Below are positions 37,221 through 49,846 of a stretch of 64,000 nucleotides of DNA, piece after piece. The notes under the pieces are model-generated. The model saw nothing but the letters and a program-made list of their open reading frames with translations. It searched no databases and had not been told where the DNA came from. The translations under genes and the position numbers were made by a program. Source of the DNA: Petrosia ficiformis (Eukaryota > Porifera > Demospongiae > Haplosclerida > Petrosiidae); assembly GCA_947044365.1 (NCBI GenBank), contig OX345650.1:3163373-3227372 (forward strand), read 5' to 3'. Every line of letters starts with the position of its first letter. Position 1 is the stretch's first letter.

Positions 37221-37996
37221 TAGGACCTGTTAGCATACTATATACAATATATTGTATGATGGTGAGATCTCCTGCATAGTATGCACACGGAAGGTCTATA
37301 TACAATATATAGAACTCACCACATCAAAGGGATGATGTCACCATCATACTATATATATATATATAATTATATATAATATATATATATATATATATAATTA
37401 TATAGAATAACAAATGAAATACCACATCCACATAACAACCGTACGTACACAAGTATCACTCAGTAAATTGTTGATCAAATATGTGATGACTATTCTGTTT
37501 CATTTACAGTACTGATAATTTCTGCAGGAATGGTGTCCAGGAGACAGTACTCAAAATTTACTGCAATATTATAATTATTCGTTATTAAAACTTCTACATC
37601 CTCTTTCATTTTTGAACATGTTTCTATATTATTCTTGTTTCGATTCTATTTTTAAATGACTCGGTATAATAATTTGTTGGTAAATTGTTCATCAAAAATG
37701 TGATGACTATTCTGTTTCATTCACAGCATTGATATATATAATTATAATATTATATATATCATATCTAGTACACTGATGATATCAGTAATATACTGATTAA
37801 TCAACTTAATAAAAAATTATTATTATATACAATGAGTTAGTGGCATAATTGTGCTTATCTGACTGTGATCAACTGACACATCAGTACAGAAGTACATTCA
37901 GTTATACTATTTGTACATGGACAGTTCAGTATCATCTGGGTTTACAAATTTTGCTTGCATATTCTATTTGTTGAAGTGTTACTATACTCTTAGTGT
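37221..37996. other. Intergenic region before unit B
   Basis: Contains the TA tract and a stretch at 37480-37790 with weak similarity to the region around the orphan exon at 22.6-23.0 kb. No intact exon. Confidence 0.4.
37345..37402. repeat. TA-rich microsatellite
   Basis: Runs of atatat interrupted by attata. Confidence 0.85.
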
Positions 37997-38258
37997 GCTG
38001 GATGTGCAGCTAGATATGTGGCTCGAAGTGGGAGGAGGGTTAGATACATCCAGTTCCCTTTCAATCATGTGTGGCTACACTTCTAACCCCACATCCAGCC
38101 AGATATCCACAACCCCTCCAACTACATCTGGTCATACATCCATTACATCAAGTACAACTAATACAACCATCCCAACTGATACATCCATTACACCCAATAC
38201 AACCAATACAACCAATACATCCACATCACAACCATTACAACCAGTAGAAGTAATATAA
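37997..38258 (+). other. Thr/Ser-rich open stretch (mucin-like low complexity) in unit B
   Basis: Open plus-strand frame with SSLSIMCGYTSNPTSSQIST followed by repeated TTNTT and TSIT units, ending QPLQPVEVI-stop. The copy at 1378-1630 stops earlier. The DNA is a drifting acaaccaatacaact repeat, so the Thr-rich reading may be a by-product. No splice or start evidence. Confidence 0.3.
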
Positions 38259-38329
38259 CTAATACTTCTAGCCTGTTACTATGTTGTTGCTATGTGTTAT
38301 ATTTCAACTATGTATAGGTTATACACCGA

Positions 38330-39190
38330 GGTAAAGGTTTCTACTGGATTTATCAAACAGAGGGCCGAAGGCACGAGGTTTGATAAATCCAGTAGAAACC
38401 GTACACATAATTTAAAATTGTTGTATAATAAAATATCATGGAAAATAATAAGAAATAACAGAAAACAATATTTCCTATCTCCCAGCAATGAGCGGGAAAT
38501 GCAGTAAAAGTGACTAATCAAATTGATTAAAATAAGAGGTTGATAACTAGTTATCAACCTCCTGAAGAGGTTGATAACACATTTATCAACCTCATTTTAA
38601 GCAATCTGATTGGTCAGTTTACTTTAGGCATGGTAGAAAAGGAAGTTATAGACCGGTTTATAACTTCCCAGTTTCGCAGACGCTGTAACCAAGGTAATAG
38701 TATAGCGCATGCGTAAATTAGAAAATTCTGTGGGCGGGGCGTTGCAGAAACAGCTATTTTTAGCTCGATAACTCTTGCATTTTACTAGATTCAAGATTGT
38801 AATTTCTTTTACTGGTGAGTTGAAGTGTTAAGAAAGCTACAGATGTGAAATTCATGCTTCGTTAGTTGCAGAAGAACAGCAAGGCGAGTGTATGAAACGT
38901 CCCGGGCTACGCCCACACTCTGGCTAAGCTTCATAACTTCCGTATTTTTAACAGTACAGACTTTCAACTTGTTTGAATGTATAGAAGAACTTCTAAGAAC
39001 GCCATACATATAAACATTATCCTTCGTTAGTTGCTGGAAGGTAGCAAGGCGAGTGTTTGAATTGAAGTGGGTGGCTAGAAAACAGTTATAAAATGCGCGT
39101 GCGGTTTATAACAGAATTCTAAGCCAGCGCACTCGGGCGTGCCGCCCTCGTTGCTAGGGCTGTTATAAACCTCACGCGCATTTTATAACT
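38330..39190. mobile_element. Insertion block carrying three hairpins
   Basis: Interrupts the acaactaat repeat of unit B. It contains hairpins at 38336-38400 (ggtttctactggatttatca), 38540-38605 (gaggttgataac repeated in both directions) and 39084-39189 (gttataaaatgcgcgtg with its inverse). GC content is raised near the right end. Probably one or more foldback elements; no ORF. Confidence 0.45.
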
Positions 39191-40459
39191 ATAACAACTA
39201 ATGCATTACAACCAATACCACCATTACAACTAATGCATTACCACCATTACAACTAATACAACCAATACAACTAGCACAGCTAATACATCCAGTACAACCA
39301 ATAGAACCAGTACATTACAACCAATATAATCCTAACAACTAATACAACAGATTTTATATAAAATTTATATGCTGACTGTACACATTTCGTAATTCTTACA
39401 TAAACAAATGATCTATCAGGTATAATTCTTTCTTTCTGATTTGCTTGAAATATAAAATTATATTACAAGATGTAATATAAATTATACAATAGTTGTAGAC
39501 AGACACCAAGACAAGAGATATATTAACCCAAGTTAGTCCAATATAGATCCAGAGCATGAAGTGTGAGGGATCAATTGAATTCTGTAAGCTCTTAGACACC
39601 AATAGGTGTGAGTGTGGGTGTGTATGTGTGCGTGTATGTGTGTGTATGGGTGTTCTACATATAAGGGCATGACAATCAATATGTACTACTAGAATTAAAA
39701 AGGTATAATAGAGAAATAACTGGAATATCAACACTCAAATCTTAATACAAACACTTACATATTCGTATTAGTATTTTAAACACAGCCCATATATAGCAAT
39801 TAAGAACGTGATAAATGGTCGACTATACCAAAACCTAAATAATATGTCTATATGATTACTATACAAAATCTACATAAACTTGTCCATATTAAGCACATTT
39901 CTATATACATGAGGACATACATCATTACAAGATGTAATATAAATTATACAATAGTTAGACACCAATAGCTAAGGTGTTTAAAAGAAGTGATGCTTAAGTA
40001 ATTTAGAAATTTGGTACTAGCCAATTAAATTGCTCAGTTTACACCCTTATATATTAACCCTTACAGCACTGAGCTTGTTTTCAAATTACTTCCCATTTCC
40101 AACACTGGCAACTCTATCAAGTTGCATATATTTTGGCCACCGTTCACTTTCTCTACCCCAAACCTGGCTCCTTTTCCGACATGGAGCACTACTTCTACCA
40201 ACTTACTTACCGGTACCCGAAAGTCCCCAAGCGCTTTGTAGGATTAAATCAAATGCAGTGCTCTCCCTCTTTTGACTGGAACTGGGGTAAACAAAATGAC
40301 CCCACTTGTTATCAGTTACACCTACAATTTCAGGCCGAAAAAGCAGCAACTTTTTTAGCCATTTTCATGGGCTTGTTCCTGACATCAATTACAAGGATTT
40401 GGTGGGCTTCCTAATGCTAGGAACACACTCCGAACCACTTAGGGGTGAAACGTCACCTA

Positions 40460-41098
40460 CCGTATAGCGGGTATTTTTCGTGGGGTAAAACTTTCGTGGA
40501 TTTGCACAATTCCGGTCATTTGTGGTAAAAATTTCGTGTTATATGCATCGCCTCGTTGACCACGCCCCCACATTATGCACATGCATATGATAGATTTTCT
40601 TGAATTCAATCCTGTACACATTTCTCCAGTCCCTCACAGTATTCTCCTTTAAATTTGGAAATTGTTTCATGCAGTACCGGACAGCAGCAACAACGCCATG
40701 TTCAGCAGATCTCTTACCGATCATAGCCTTCTGTTCAGGAGTGTACTTTCCATACTGGCCTCTTTTTTGAGGCGGCGTATCAGACTCTATAACAGATCGA
40801 ACATTCGTGTTTGCAGCTTCAATCGAACTCGAAGGAACAGATTGTGCTAAAGGGCCATTGGGATCGGGTAAGTTCTCCTTTTTCTTGAAGTACAGATATA
40901 AAGCCATGTCAAAGTGCTTCTACCCCGTGTAGTCGTGTAGTGAAGTGTCAGACGTGATGACGATAAAGCGCGAGCACTACGATTAATGGGCGTGGTATAC
41001 CTTTAGTGCTAAATTTGTGTAAGAAATATATTCGTGGTTTCTTTCACAACCACGGAAACCACCGAAGTTTTACCCCACGAAAAATACCCGCTATACAG
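40460..41098 (-). mobile_element. Non-autonomous pogo/Tc1-mariner-type transposon (639 bp, TA target)
   Basis: Flanked by TA on both sides. Inverted ends start CCGTATAGCGGGTATTTTTC on the left and, inverted, CTGTATAGCGGGTATTTTTC on the right, extending about 45 bases (GTGGGGTAAAACTT). It carries one minus-strand ORF (40539-40907) that looks like the DNA-binding end of a transposase, but no catalytic domain. Confidence 0.75.
40539..40907 (-). pseudogene. Transposase N-terminal helix-turn-helix fragment
   Basis: 122 codons. The central part, KRGQYGKYTPEQKAMIGKRS through AEHGVVAAVRYC to LKENTVRDWRNVYR, has the look of a CENP-B/pogo-like helix-turn-helix: basic entry, helix, turn, recognition helix with TVRDW. 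The DDE catalytic domain expected in a full transposase of this group (about 400 further residues) is absent, and the frame ends soon after inside the element. It lies wholly within the inverted repeats at 40460-41098. It could bind the element ends but could not cut them. Confidence 0.6.
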
Positions 41099-41887
41099 TA
41101 TGTGACATCAGTGTTCTAAGGGTTAATGGATAGGAAGTGAAATATTGGAAATGGAAAGAAACGTACATACAATGTAAAAACCACACCCCTCTGGACTGAC
41201 CCAACCCACTGACGTCATTTTATGGCTATGAATATCATTAAATTTCATCCAGGTTAGTGAAGATTCTAATGGTTGATTTTTGAGCATTTCACAGGATATA
41301 GGACACACCTACAAGGTAATAGCCACGCCCACAAACTGAGACCACACCCACCAGCTTGATCGCACTTTCAGGATACCCGTACCCACTTTTTTTGCCTTTA
41401 CACAACCATATGCCATCATTCTAATGCAAAAAAAAAATTTTAATAAAACATGCTTTAATATTAATATTAATAATTATAATATTGAAATTTCATATTATAT
41501 TTTAAATTATTATAATAATTTATATTATATAAATATTGTGATTACTACCTCACTCAATTATTCCTTCTCTTTACACATAATTTGATATACACGATTATAT
41601 ACATAATTATATATAAGAAATTTCTGTGATGTCATTAAAATCACTATTAAATACAAAAATGGAATAATTACGGCATCATTAATATTCATTGGTTATCATA
41701 TAAACATACGATACAATTGTAACACAAGCTGAGAAAGACGATCTCTTAGTCTAAACTCCCTTTTCACTTTGGTGTATATAAGAACATTTGAGTGTAATGA
41801 ACAATGTCATCCCAAAAGGTTAGTATAAAAACAAATAATTAATGATACGTATCTCTATGTATGCTTACACTATGGGAAATGAGTGAC

Positions 41888-41890
<3 letters not shown>

Positions 41891-41979
<89 letters not shown>
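41891..41979. repeat. Long GT microsatellite
   Basis: About 44 almost perfect GT units. Confidence 0.95.
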
Positions 41980-41980
<1 letters not shown>

Positions 41981-42582
41981 GTGTGTATTTACGTGTTGGG
42001 TGGAAAGGGCAAGCTAGCTGAACCACTGAGGCAGGTAGTGCACAATTCCAACACCAACAGTGTAAAGTTTCTGTCCTGTCACAGAAACGAAGACGGTGAT
42101 TCTCCTCTGAGCTTTAGTCAGACGACCCAATATTTCACTCATGGTTCAGATCTTTCCTATATTTGGGACTTTATTGGTCAAAAGCATGCAGTGTCACAAA
42201 CAGTATTTAACAATCTTAACTTTTAACATATTCACATATGCTTTGATACTTTGGTGTTATTGGACTCCTGACAGGGATAGTCTGGCCTTGGGAACCAGAA
42301 ATGGGGGTTAAAGACATCTTGGTGGGATCCCAACTCTCCCCTCTCTATCCGTATCTGGAAATGCTTATAGAGTCCTGTTCACCAATGCACCAGTAAATAC
42401 ATGTAATAATAACTTACTTACAAAACCCTGAAGTCAAACAATGGCCTATTCCTACTGGATTACAAAAGATCCTACTCCCTTGAAAACTTTACTTACCATG
42501 TGCTCTCCTAATTAATCTTAGGTGGCCGTTTTTAATTAATAATTAAAATTATTGCAAGGCTATTACTATTACAGATGCTGTT

Positions 42583-42585
<3 letters not shown>

Positions 42586-42632
<47 letters not shown>
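42586..42632. repeat. GT microsatellite in unit B
   Basis: About 22 GT units at the start of the three-copy block. Confidence 0.9.
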
Positions 42633-42635
<3 letters not shown>

Positions 42636-43019
42636 TGTGTAACACCAACTTTACAATATAGATTATACTGGCTATACATTACATTATTAAACTTTATTAA
42701 ACAATATTTCCAAAAGATAGTCCTAAGAGAGATTAATTTTTCATATTTATCTAAGGATCTTTTAATTGTATGATTGCCTGTCTAAAAATATTATAAATAT
42801 ATTTTTGACGACCAAATGAATTGTTTTGATAATGCTTGTAAAAAGTTCTCAAAATTGAATTAACTATACTTTAATAATTTTGTGCAATTACAAGTTTTAA
42901 TAGTTACCTACATATACCCATACACACACACCCATACTCATCTCAAATAGCACATGTGTTTGTTATTACTATTACACACCCACTCTACATATTACAGCAT
43001 ACTAATAATTAATGTCTAC

Positions 43020-43550
43020 AAGTATAGCATGTGTATGCATGTGTATGGGTATGTATGGGTATATGTGTGTGTATGTGTATATGCAGTGTTCTGCCCAGGA
43101 TATTTAGAATGGTGGTTGGATTCTACTATGCATTTAGTGCTGTTTATCCAGTATATACTTAATTCTGTCTCAGTAGCCTATATATGTTATATCAGAGAAG
43201 TGGTTAACTTATTTAAGCGGTGGTTAATTTATCTAAGAGGTGGTTAATTCATCTGAGAGGTGGTTATTTCTGACCAGTGCCGACCAGTGTGGGCAGAACA
43301 CTGTATATGGGTATGTGTATGTGTGTGTATGGGTATGTGCATGTGTGTATGGGTAATTGGGTATGTGTATGTGTGTATGGGTATGTGCATGTGTGTATGG
43401 GTATGTATATGTGTGTGTATGGGTATGTGTATGTGTGTCGGTGAGTATGTGTATTGTGTGTATACATGGGTATGTATATGTATGGGCACGTGTGTGTGTG
43501 TATGCGTGTGTGTATGCGTGTATGTATGAGAGTGGTATGTGTGTGTATGG
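43020..43550. repeat. TGTATGGG-type variable tract, split by unique DNA
   Basis: Counterpart of 7960-8220 and 48034-48330; here about 230 unrelated bases (43085-43305) split the tract. Confidence 0.75.
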
Positions 43551-44039
43551 ATATTCTAAAAATTAAATCTTAATACAATCATATACACATATTCGTATTA
43601 GTATTTTAAACAGAAACCATATATAGAAATTAAGAACGTGAAAAATGGTTGACTACTTTACAAAATCTACATAAACATGTCCATATTAAGCACATTCCTA
43701 TATACATGAGGATATACATTATAAAATAACAACAACGGCATATATATTACTGGATGTACTCATAAAGCACAGCAAGAGTAGAGGTCTGTTAGAGGCTGCA
43801 ATGAAACAATGAAATTGTGGAGAGTAATAAATATATAGTGATCTATATTCTGTGGAGGTGAGTTTCATTCCACTATTAGTACAGTAGACACCAGTAGCAA
43901 TAATATAAGTGGGGCTCAATTTAAATATGAACATTCTAAATTATAATTATGTATTAAGCAGGACTGTTTTATATAATTATAAACATTAATAATTATGATA
44001 ATTATTGTTCATAATGACATCAATTCAAATAAGTTTATA

Positions 44040-44815
44040 AAAACCATTCTAACGAGCGCCGTCGGGATGGGACCCTCGCCTACATGGCAAAGTAATACAA
44101 AGCACTACAATTTTTTTCAAAATATAATAAAGTTTGTGTATGAAACAAACAATACTTTTGTTACATGGAATAGATATATAACATTTATGGGCATTAATTA
44201 AAACTGTTATAACTTTATATCCTAAAAGACTAAATAAGGATATCAATGAAATGTATAATTTGTATATAATTATATCTTACATCTAATTCTCAAACAATGA
44301 AGAAGTTCTCAAGTCTACCTCTAAAGTCTCCGTGTGAAAACGTATTGACTATTGAATCGCCTCTACCACGTGTTTAGTACATGACGCATGCACATACCTG
44401 TAGGTGGAGCTAGGTAGCTTTCTATCTTGCATCAATGGTGTGGTGTAGTAGCAACCATTACCTCGATTGTTTTTGGTTTGAAGTGTTTCTTGGCTAGCGA
44501 CAGCCATGAAACAGGATCACTTGTGTTTTGTGTGTCCATATTTACTCTCGTTATTGCCCTCGTTTCATCTTAAAGTTGTGAAACGGTAACTGTGAGTTAT
44601 AAAAATTGTCATAACTTTAGAACCAAAAGGTTTTAGAAGAATTCCTAAGTTATTTTTTTTCCTTGTATAATTTGAAGTCTACCAGTACCCCATTTGAATT
44701 GTCAATGTTTTTATTTTTCCAGAAAACGTGCTAACAGACAGACAGACACACAGACACACAGACAAAACGATTACCGTACCCTTCCGCCTACGCTACGTGG
44801 CGAGTGTAATAACCA
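44040..44815. repeat. Dispersed repeat, unit B
   Basis: Begins near acgagcgccgtcgggatggg and ends with cagacagacagacacacag and gtacccttccgcctacgcta. A related sequence in the opposite direction lies at about 46900-47330 (aacgtaggcggaaaggtatt, then accttttggttacaaaattg). Probably an old mobile element; class not determined. Confidence 0.45.
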
Positions 44816-45442
44816 ACACAAATATGACCCAACATAAATTATGAATTTGCTACAAAAATGTTATTGCAGTCAGCAGTGCATCCTTGGGCAGTAATTTCAT
44901 AATTATAATAAATACTATTTTTGTTATAAGATATGCATTGTCATAAACACCTTTCATCATATCATTGCATTGAGTTGATAATTACAATAGTGGAGAGTTA
45001 ATAAAATCAACGTTTCAAAAAAAGACTGTATTTTGGATAGAAAATTCAAGAAATGCATTACTATCGTAAATGATGATTTAATTATTATAGACAGACTATA
45101 TATGTTATTGCAGTCAAGCAGTGCATCCTTGGGCAGTAATTTCATAATCATAATATGCATTATCATGAATATCAACTTAATCATATCATTGCATTGAGTT
45201 TATAATTACAATAGAGGAGAGTTAATAAAATCAATTTTCAAACAAACACTGTATTTTGTAAATAGATGATCTAGTAATTGAAAATATACACTATATTAAG
45301 CACGTGATCTATATATTCTTGTAATTGTGTGCTAAGCAAGCATCATTTCTTGTCTACTTCTCTTTACATACAAAAAAGTAAAGATATGGAAACTGTAAAT
45401 TAAATGTTATGTGTGAAGTAATACAAAAGAACTGTTTGCTAT

Positions 45443-45706
45443 AGCATGCTCTATTCACTGGCAACATGGAGTAGGCAACTTGTTGCCAATACCAAAGCTG
45501 TCTAGTGGATAGTAAAAAGTAGTAGATTGCAACCATCAAGCAACATGATGTCACAAAGTAGAAGCATGCTCTATTCATTGGCAATACGGAGTAGGCAACT
45601 TGTTGCCAACTCCAAAGTTGCCTAGTGAATAGTAAAAAGTAGTAGGTTGCAACCATCAAGCAATATGATGTAAGCATGCTCTCTTCATTGGCAACATGGA
45701 GTAGTA
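45443..45706. repeat. Tandem repeat of about 120 bp (2.3 copies) at the unit B/C junction
   Basis: Copies start with gcatgctct at 45444, 45564 and 45674, each holding ggcaacttgttgccaa (a short palindrome) and gtaaaaagtagtag. It sits exactly between units B and C. Confidence 0.75.
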
Positions 45707-48033
45707 ATACAACCAATACAACTAGTATAACTAATACATCCAGTGCAACTTAGAACCAGTACATTACAACCAATACATATACAACAGATTTTATATACAA
45801 TTAATATCCTAACTGTACACATTTCATAATTCTTATATAAACAAATGATCTATCAGGTATATTAAATTAATACAATTCTTTCTTTCTGATTTGCTTGTTT
45901 ATTTCCTGATTGAATTATAAAATTATATAAAAAATATTACAAGATGTATACAATAGCTAGACAGACACCAAGACCAGAGATTTATTAATCCAAGTTAGTT
46001 CAATATAGATCCACAGGATGAAGTGCGAGAGATTGATGGAATTCTGCAAGCTCTTAGACACCAATAGCTAAGGTGTCTAAAAGGAGTGATGTTTAAGTAA
46101 TTTAGAAATTTGGTACTAGCCTACTAGCCAATCGAATTGCTCAGTTTACACCTATATACATTAATAATAAAATTAATATTAAAATTAATATTAAAATTAA
46201 TATTAAAATCAATAATTATATTAAAATTTATTATAATATTATTATTATAATTTATATCATATAAAATATATAAATATTGTGATTACTATCTCACTCAATT
46301 CCCCTTCTCTTTACTCATAATTGTGTATACATAATTATATATATACATATGAAATTCCCTTGATGTCATCAAAATCACTATTAAATACAAAAATGGAATA
46401 ATTACGGACATCATTAATATTCATTGGTTATTATATAAACATACGATACAATTGTAACACAAGACAATCTCTTAGTCTAAACTCCCTTTTCACTCTGGTG
46501 TATATAAGAACATTTGAGTGTAACATACAATGTCATCCCAAAAGGGAAGTACAATAACAAACGAGCACCATCACGTGACAAAGTAATATTAAATGTGAAA
46601 CAAACAATAATCATATAAACATAATACACCAAAAGATTATAATAATTGTATTATGCATACATCATTGGTCCTTTGTATGGGTCTGAGTAATATAAAGGTT
46701 AACTTCAGATTGTTTAATGATACAAAAGGTATAAAGTAACAAAAGTCAAGAACGAAATTCTGCTATCAAATGAAGTAAAACTGTGAACTGAATGGATGCT
46801 ATCATTTAATATCTTTAAATATAAAAGGTACATGGAACATATGTGTATCTCTATAATATAATCTTACATCTTAGTCTCTGTTTTATTTAAAAAAAGAAAG
46901 AAAGGTCATCTGTGAAGCGTTTAACAAAGAGAAGTCCTCAGAAAACGCTTACATGTGTGCAAATCATGTGCACAGCACATGACTTAAAATAAGTGAAACT
47001 AGAAACTAGAAAGTAACTTTCTTAGCAAGAATGCTTGGAGCTAGTCCTTGAGGTTGTAGCCAGGACTACCTCAATTGTATTTGATTTGATGCAGCGCGAA
47101 ACGTAGGCGGAAAGGTATTGTAATCTTATTGTGTCTGTTCACAAATTTCTGGGAAAACTACGAACATTGGCGGCTCAAACAAGCTACTGGGAGACTTCAA
47201 ATAATAATTATTATTATACAAGGAACAAAAATAACAAGTGACTTTTGCTAAAACCTTTTGGTTACAAAATTGTGATAATTTATATCACTCACAGTTGCTA
47301 TTTCCAGACGATTCCTAGAGACATCTACATACATCTAAACATAACTGCTACACACATAGACACACCTTTGGAGTCCGGTGTTTGAGTTTATGAATTGTAT
47401 TATTTAAATACCAACACACATATACACATCATACACATACCTCTTTGTTTCAAGTTAAATAGCTACCAAGTTTCCTAACTTTGCTGTTCACAAAATGGAT
47501 TTCACAAAATAGATACTTTTTCTGCTTATATATACATATACGTAGCTCCAAAGGTGACCATGTGCTTGCAAAGGTGAACTAATATGCATGACTGGTTTAT
47601 TAAGTATTTACTGCAGCTTGTGCAAACTACTGAATTAGGTTAATATATACATTAAGTATCTTTTGGGTTTAGTGTGTATGTGTGTAACACCAAGATTACT
47701 TATAATTATACATATTACAAAGGCTATATATTACATTATTAAACTATGTTTCAAAAAGACATGTAATATAGTGCTGAGAGAGATTAAGTTTTCATATTTA
47801 TTTAAGGATCTTTTAATTGTATGAGTGTCTGTTATATGATGAGTCCACGAATACATTTTGATTAACTACAGAAATTGTAACTTTAATAATTTGGTGCAAT
47901 TACAACTTCTAATAAATACTCATACACACACCCATACACACATCCATACACATACCCATACTCATACCCTCTCAAATAGCACATGTGTTTGTTATTACTA
48001 TTACACACCCACTAATCAAAGTCTACATATTGT

Positions 48034-48330
48034 ATGTGTGTGTGGGTATGTGTTTGTATGGGTACGTGTGTGTATGAGTATATGTGTATGGGTATGTGTG
48101 TATGGGTATGTGTATGTGTTTGTATGGGTATGTGTGTGTATGAGTATATGTGTATGGGTATGTGTGTATGGGTATGTGTATGTGTTTGTATGGGTATGTG
48201 TGTGTATGAGTATATGTGTATGGGTATGTGTGTATGGGTATGTGTATGTGTATGTATGGGTATGTGTATGTATGGGTATGCGTGGGTGTGTATGGATATG
48301 GGTGTGCGTGTGTGTATGTGTGTGTATGGG
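48034..48330. repeat. Higher-order TGTATGGG tract, about 66-bp period
   Basis: Three near-identical 66-base units built of tgtgtatgggtatgtgt. Long cysteine/valine or histidine/threonine open frames on either strand are by-products. Confidence 0.85.
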
Positions 48331-49486
48331 TGTTCTGCAATAAGGGCATGACAATCAATATGTACTACTAGAATTAAAAAAGGTATAATAAAGAAATGTC
48401 TGGAACACTCAAATCATAATACAAACATATATATACATAGTATTCTAAACACAGCCCATATATAGCAAATAAGAATTTCAAAAATGGCTGACTATACCAA
48501 AACCTGAATAATATATGACTACTATACAAAATCTATATAAACTTGTCCATATTAAGCACATTCCTACATACATGTACATAAGGACATACATTATAAAATA
48601 ACAACAACAGCATATAAAAACACACCATATTACTGCATTTAGTCATAAAGCACAGCAAGAGTAGAAGTTTGTTAGAGGCTGCAATGAAACAATGAAATTG
48701 TGGAGAGTAATAAATATATAGTGATCTATATTCTGTGGAGGTGAGTTTCAATAATAAAAATCCAGTATTAGTACAGTAGACAACAGTAGCAATTATATTA
48801 CAAGTTTAATTGAATCATTTAGTTATTATATTAAGAGGACTCTTTAAATATGAACATTCTAAACTACAATTATGTATACTAACGAACAAGATGTATTTTC
48901 TATATAAAAACATTCCAAATTATAACTATGTTTAATATTACGTAGGGCTCCTTTTAACTACAAACACATTCTAAATTACGTAATTTGTGTATAAGAACAT
49001 TCATAATACAATTATTATTAATGTTCATAATGAAATCAATACATGTTAACATAAATAGGTAGTTGTCAGAGGAACCAATTCAAATATGTTTATGAAAAAA
49101 ACTATTCTAATAACCAACACAACAAATATGACCCAACATAAATTATGAATTTGCTACAAAAGTGTTATTGCAGTCAGCAGTGCATCCTTGGGCAGTAATT
49201 TCATAATTATTATAATAAATAGCATTTGTATTATAAGATATGCATTGTCATAAACAACTTTCATCATATCATTGCATCGAAGTTATAATAAGTTTCAAAC
49301 AAAGGCTGTGTTTTGGACAGGAAATTCGAGGAATGTATACCGTAAATGATGATCTAATAATTAAAAACACACGCTGTTTATCAAGCACGTGATGGGTATA
49401 TTCTTTTAAACACTTGTAAGTGTGCACTAAACTAACCAAACTTTATTTCCTGTCTACTTGTCCTTTACATATGAAAAAGTGAAGAT

Positions 49487-49804
49487 ATGGAAACCGTAAG
49501 TTAAATATGTTATTTGTGAAGTAATACAAAAGAACTGTTTACTATATAGCGGTATAAGTGAAAATAAAATTTGGATTATTAATTGTGTTAGTTTCTATAG
49601 TAAGGCATCCTATACTAAATACATGAATGATATTTAAACAAGCGAACACATGAAACACATTGTTCGTTCAGCTACTTATGTATTACATATAAAGAGAGAG
49701 GGAGAATCCCTCTGGCATGGCAGGAGTAACCTCAATGTTTAGTCAACTCTCTATATCTGTCTGTCTGTCTCCTGTGTCTCTCTCTCTGTATCTCTCTCTC
49801 TTCT

Positions 49805-49846
<42 letters not shown>

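Larger units (their letters stand above)
37997..45440 (+). repeat. Segmental duplication unit B (partial)
   Basis: Matches the left part of units A and C up to the first exon of the PVQET gene: 45386-45394 repeats ATGGAAACT, but the donor is changed to gtaaat. It ends there; none of the downstream exons is present. A 120-bp tandem repeat follows and unit C begins. Confidence 0.7.
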
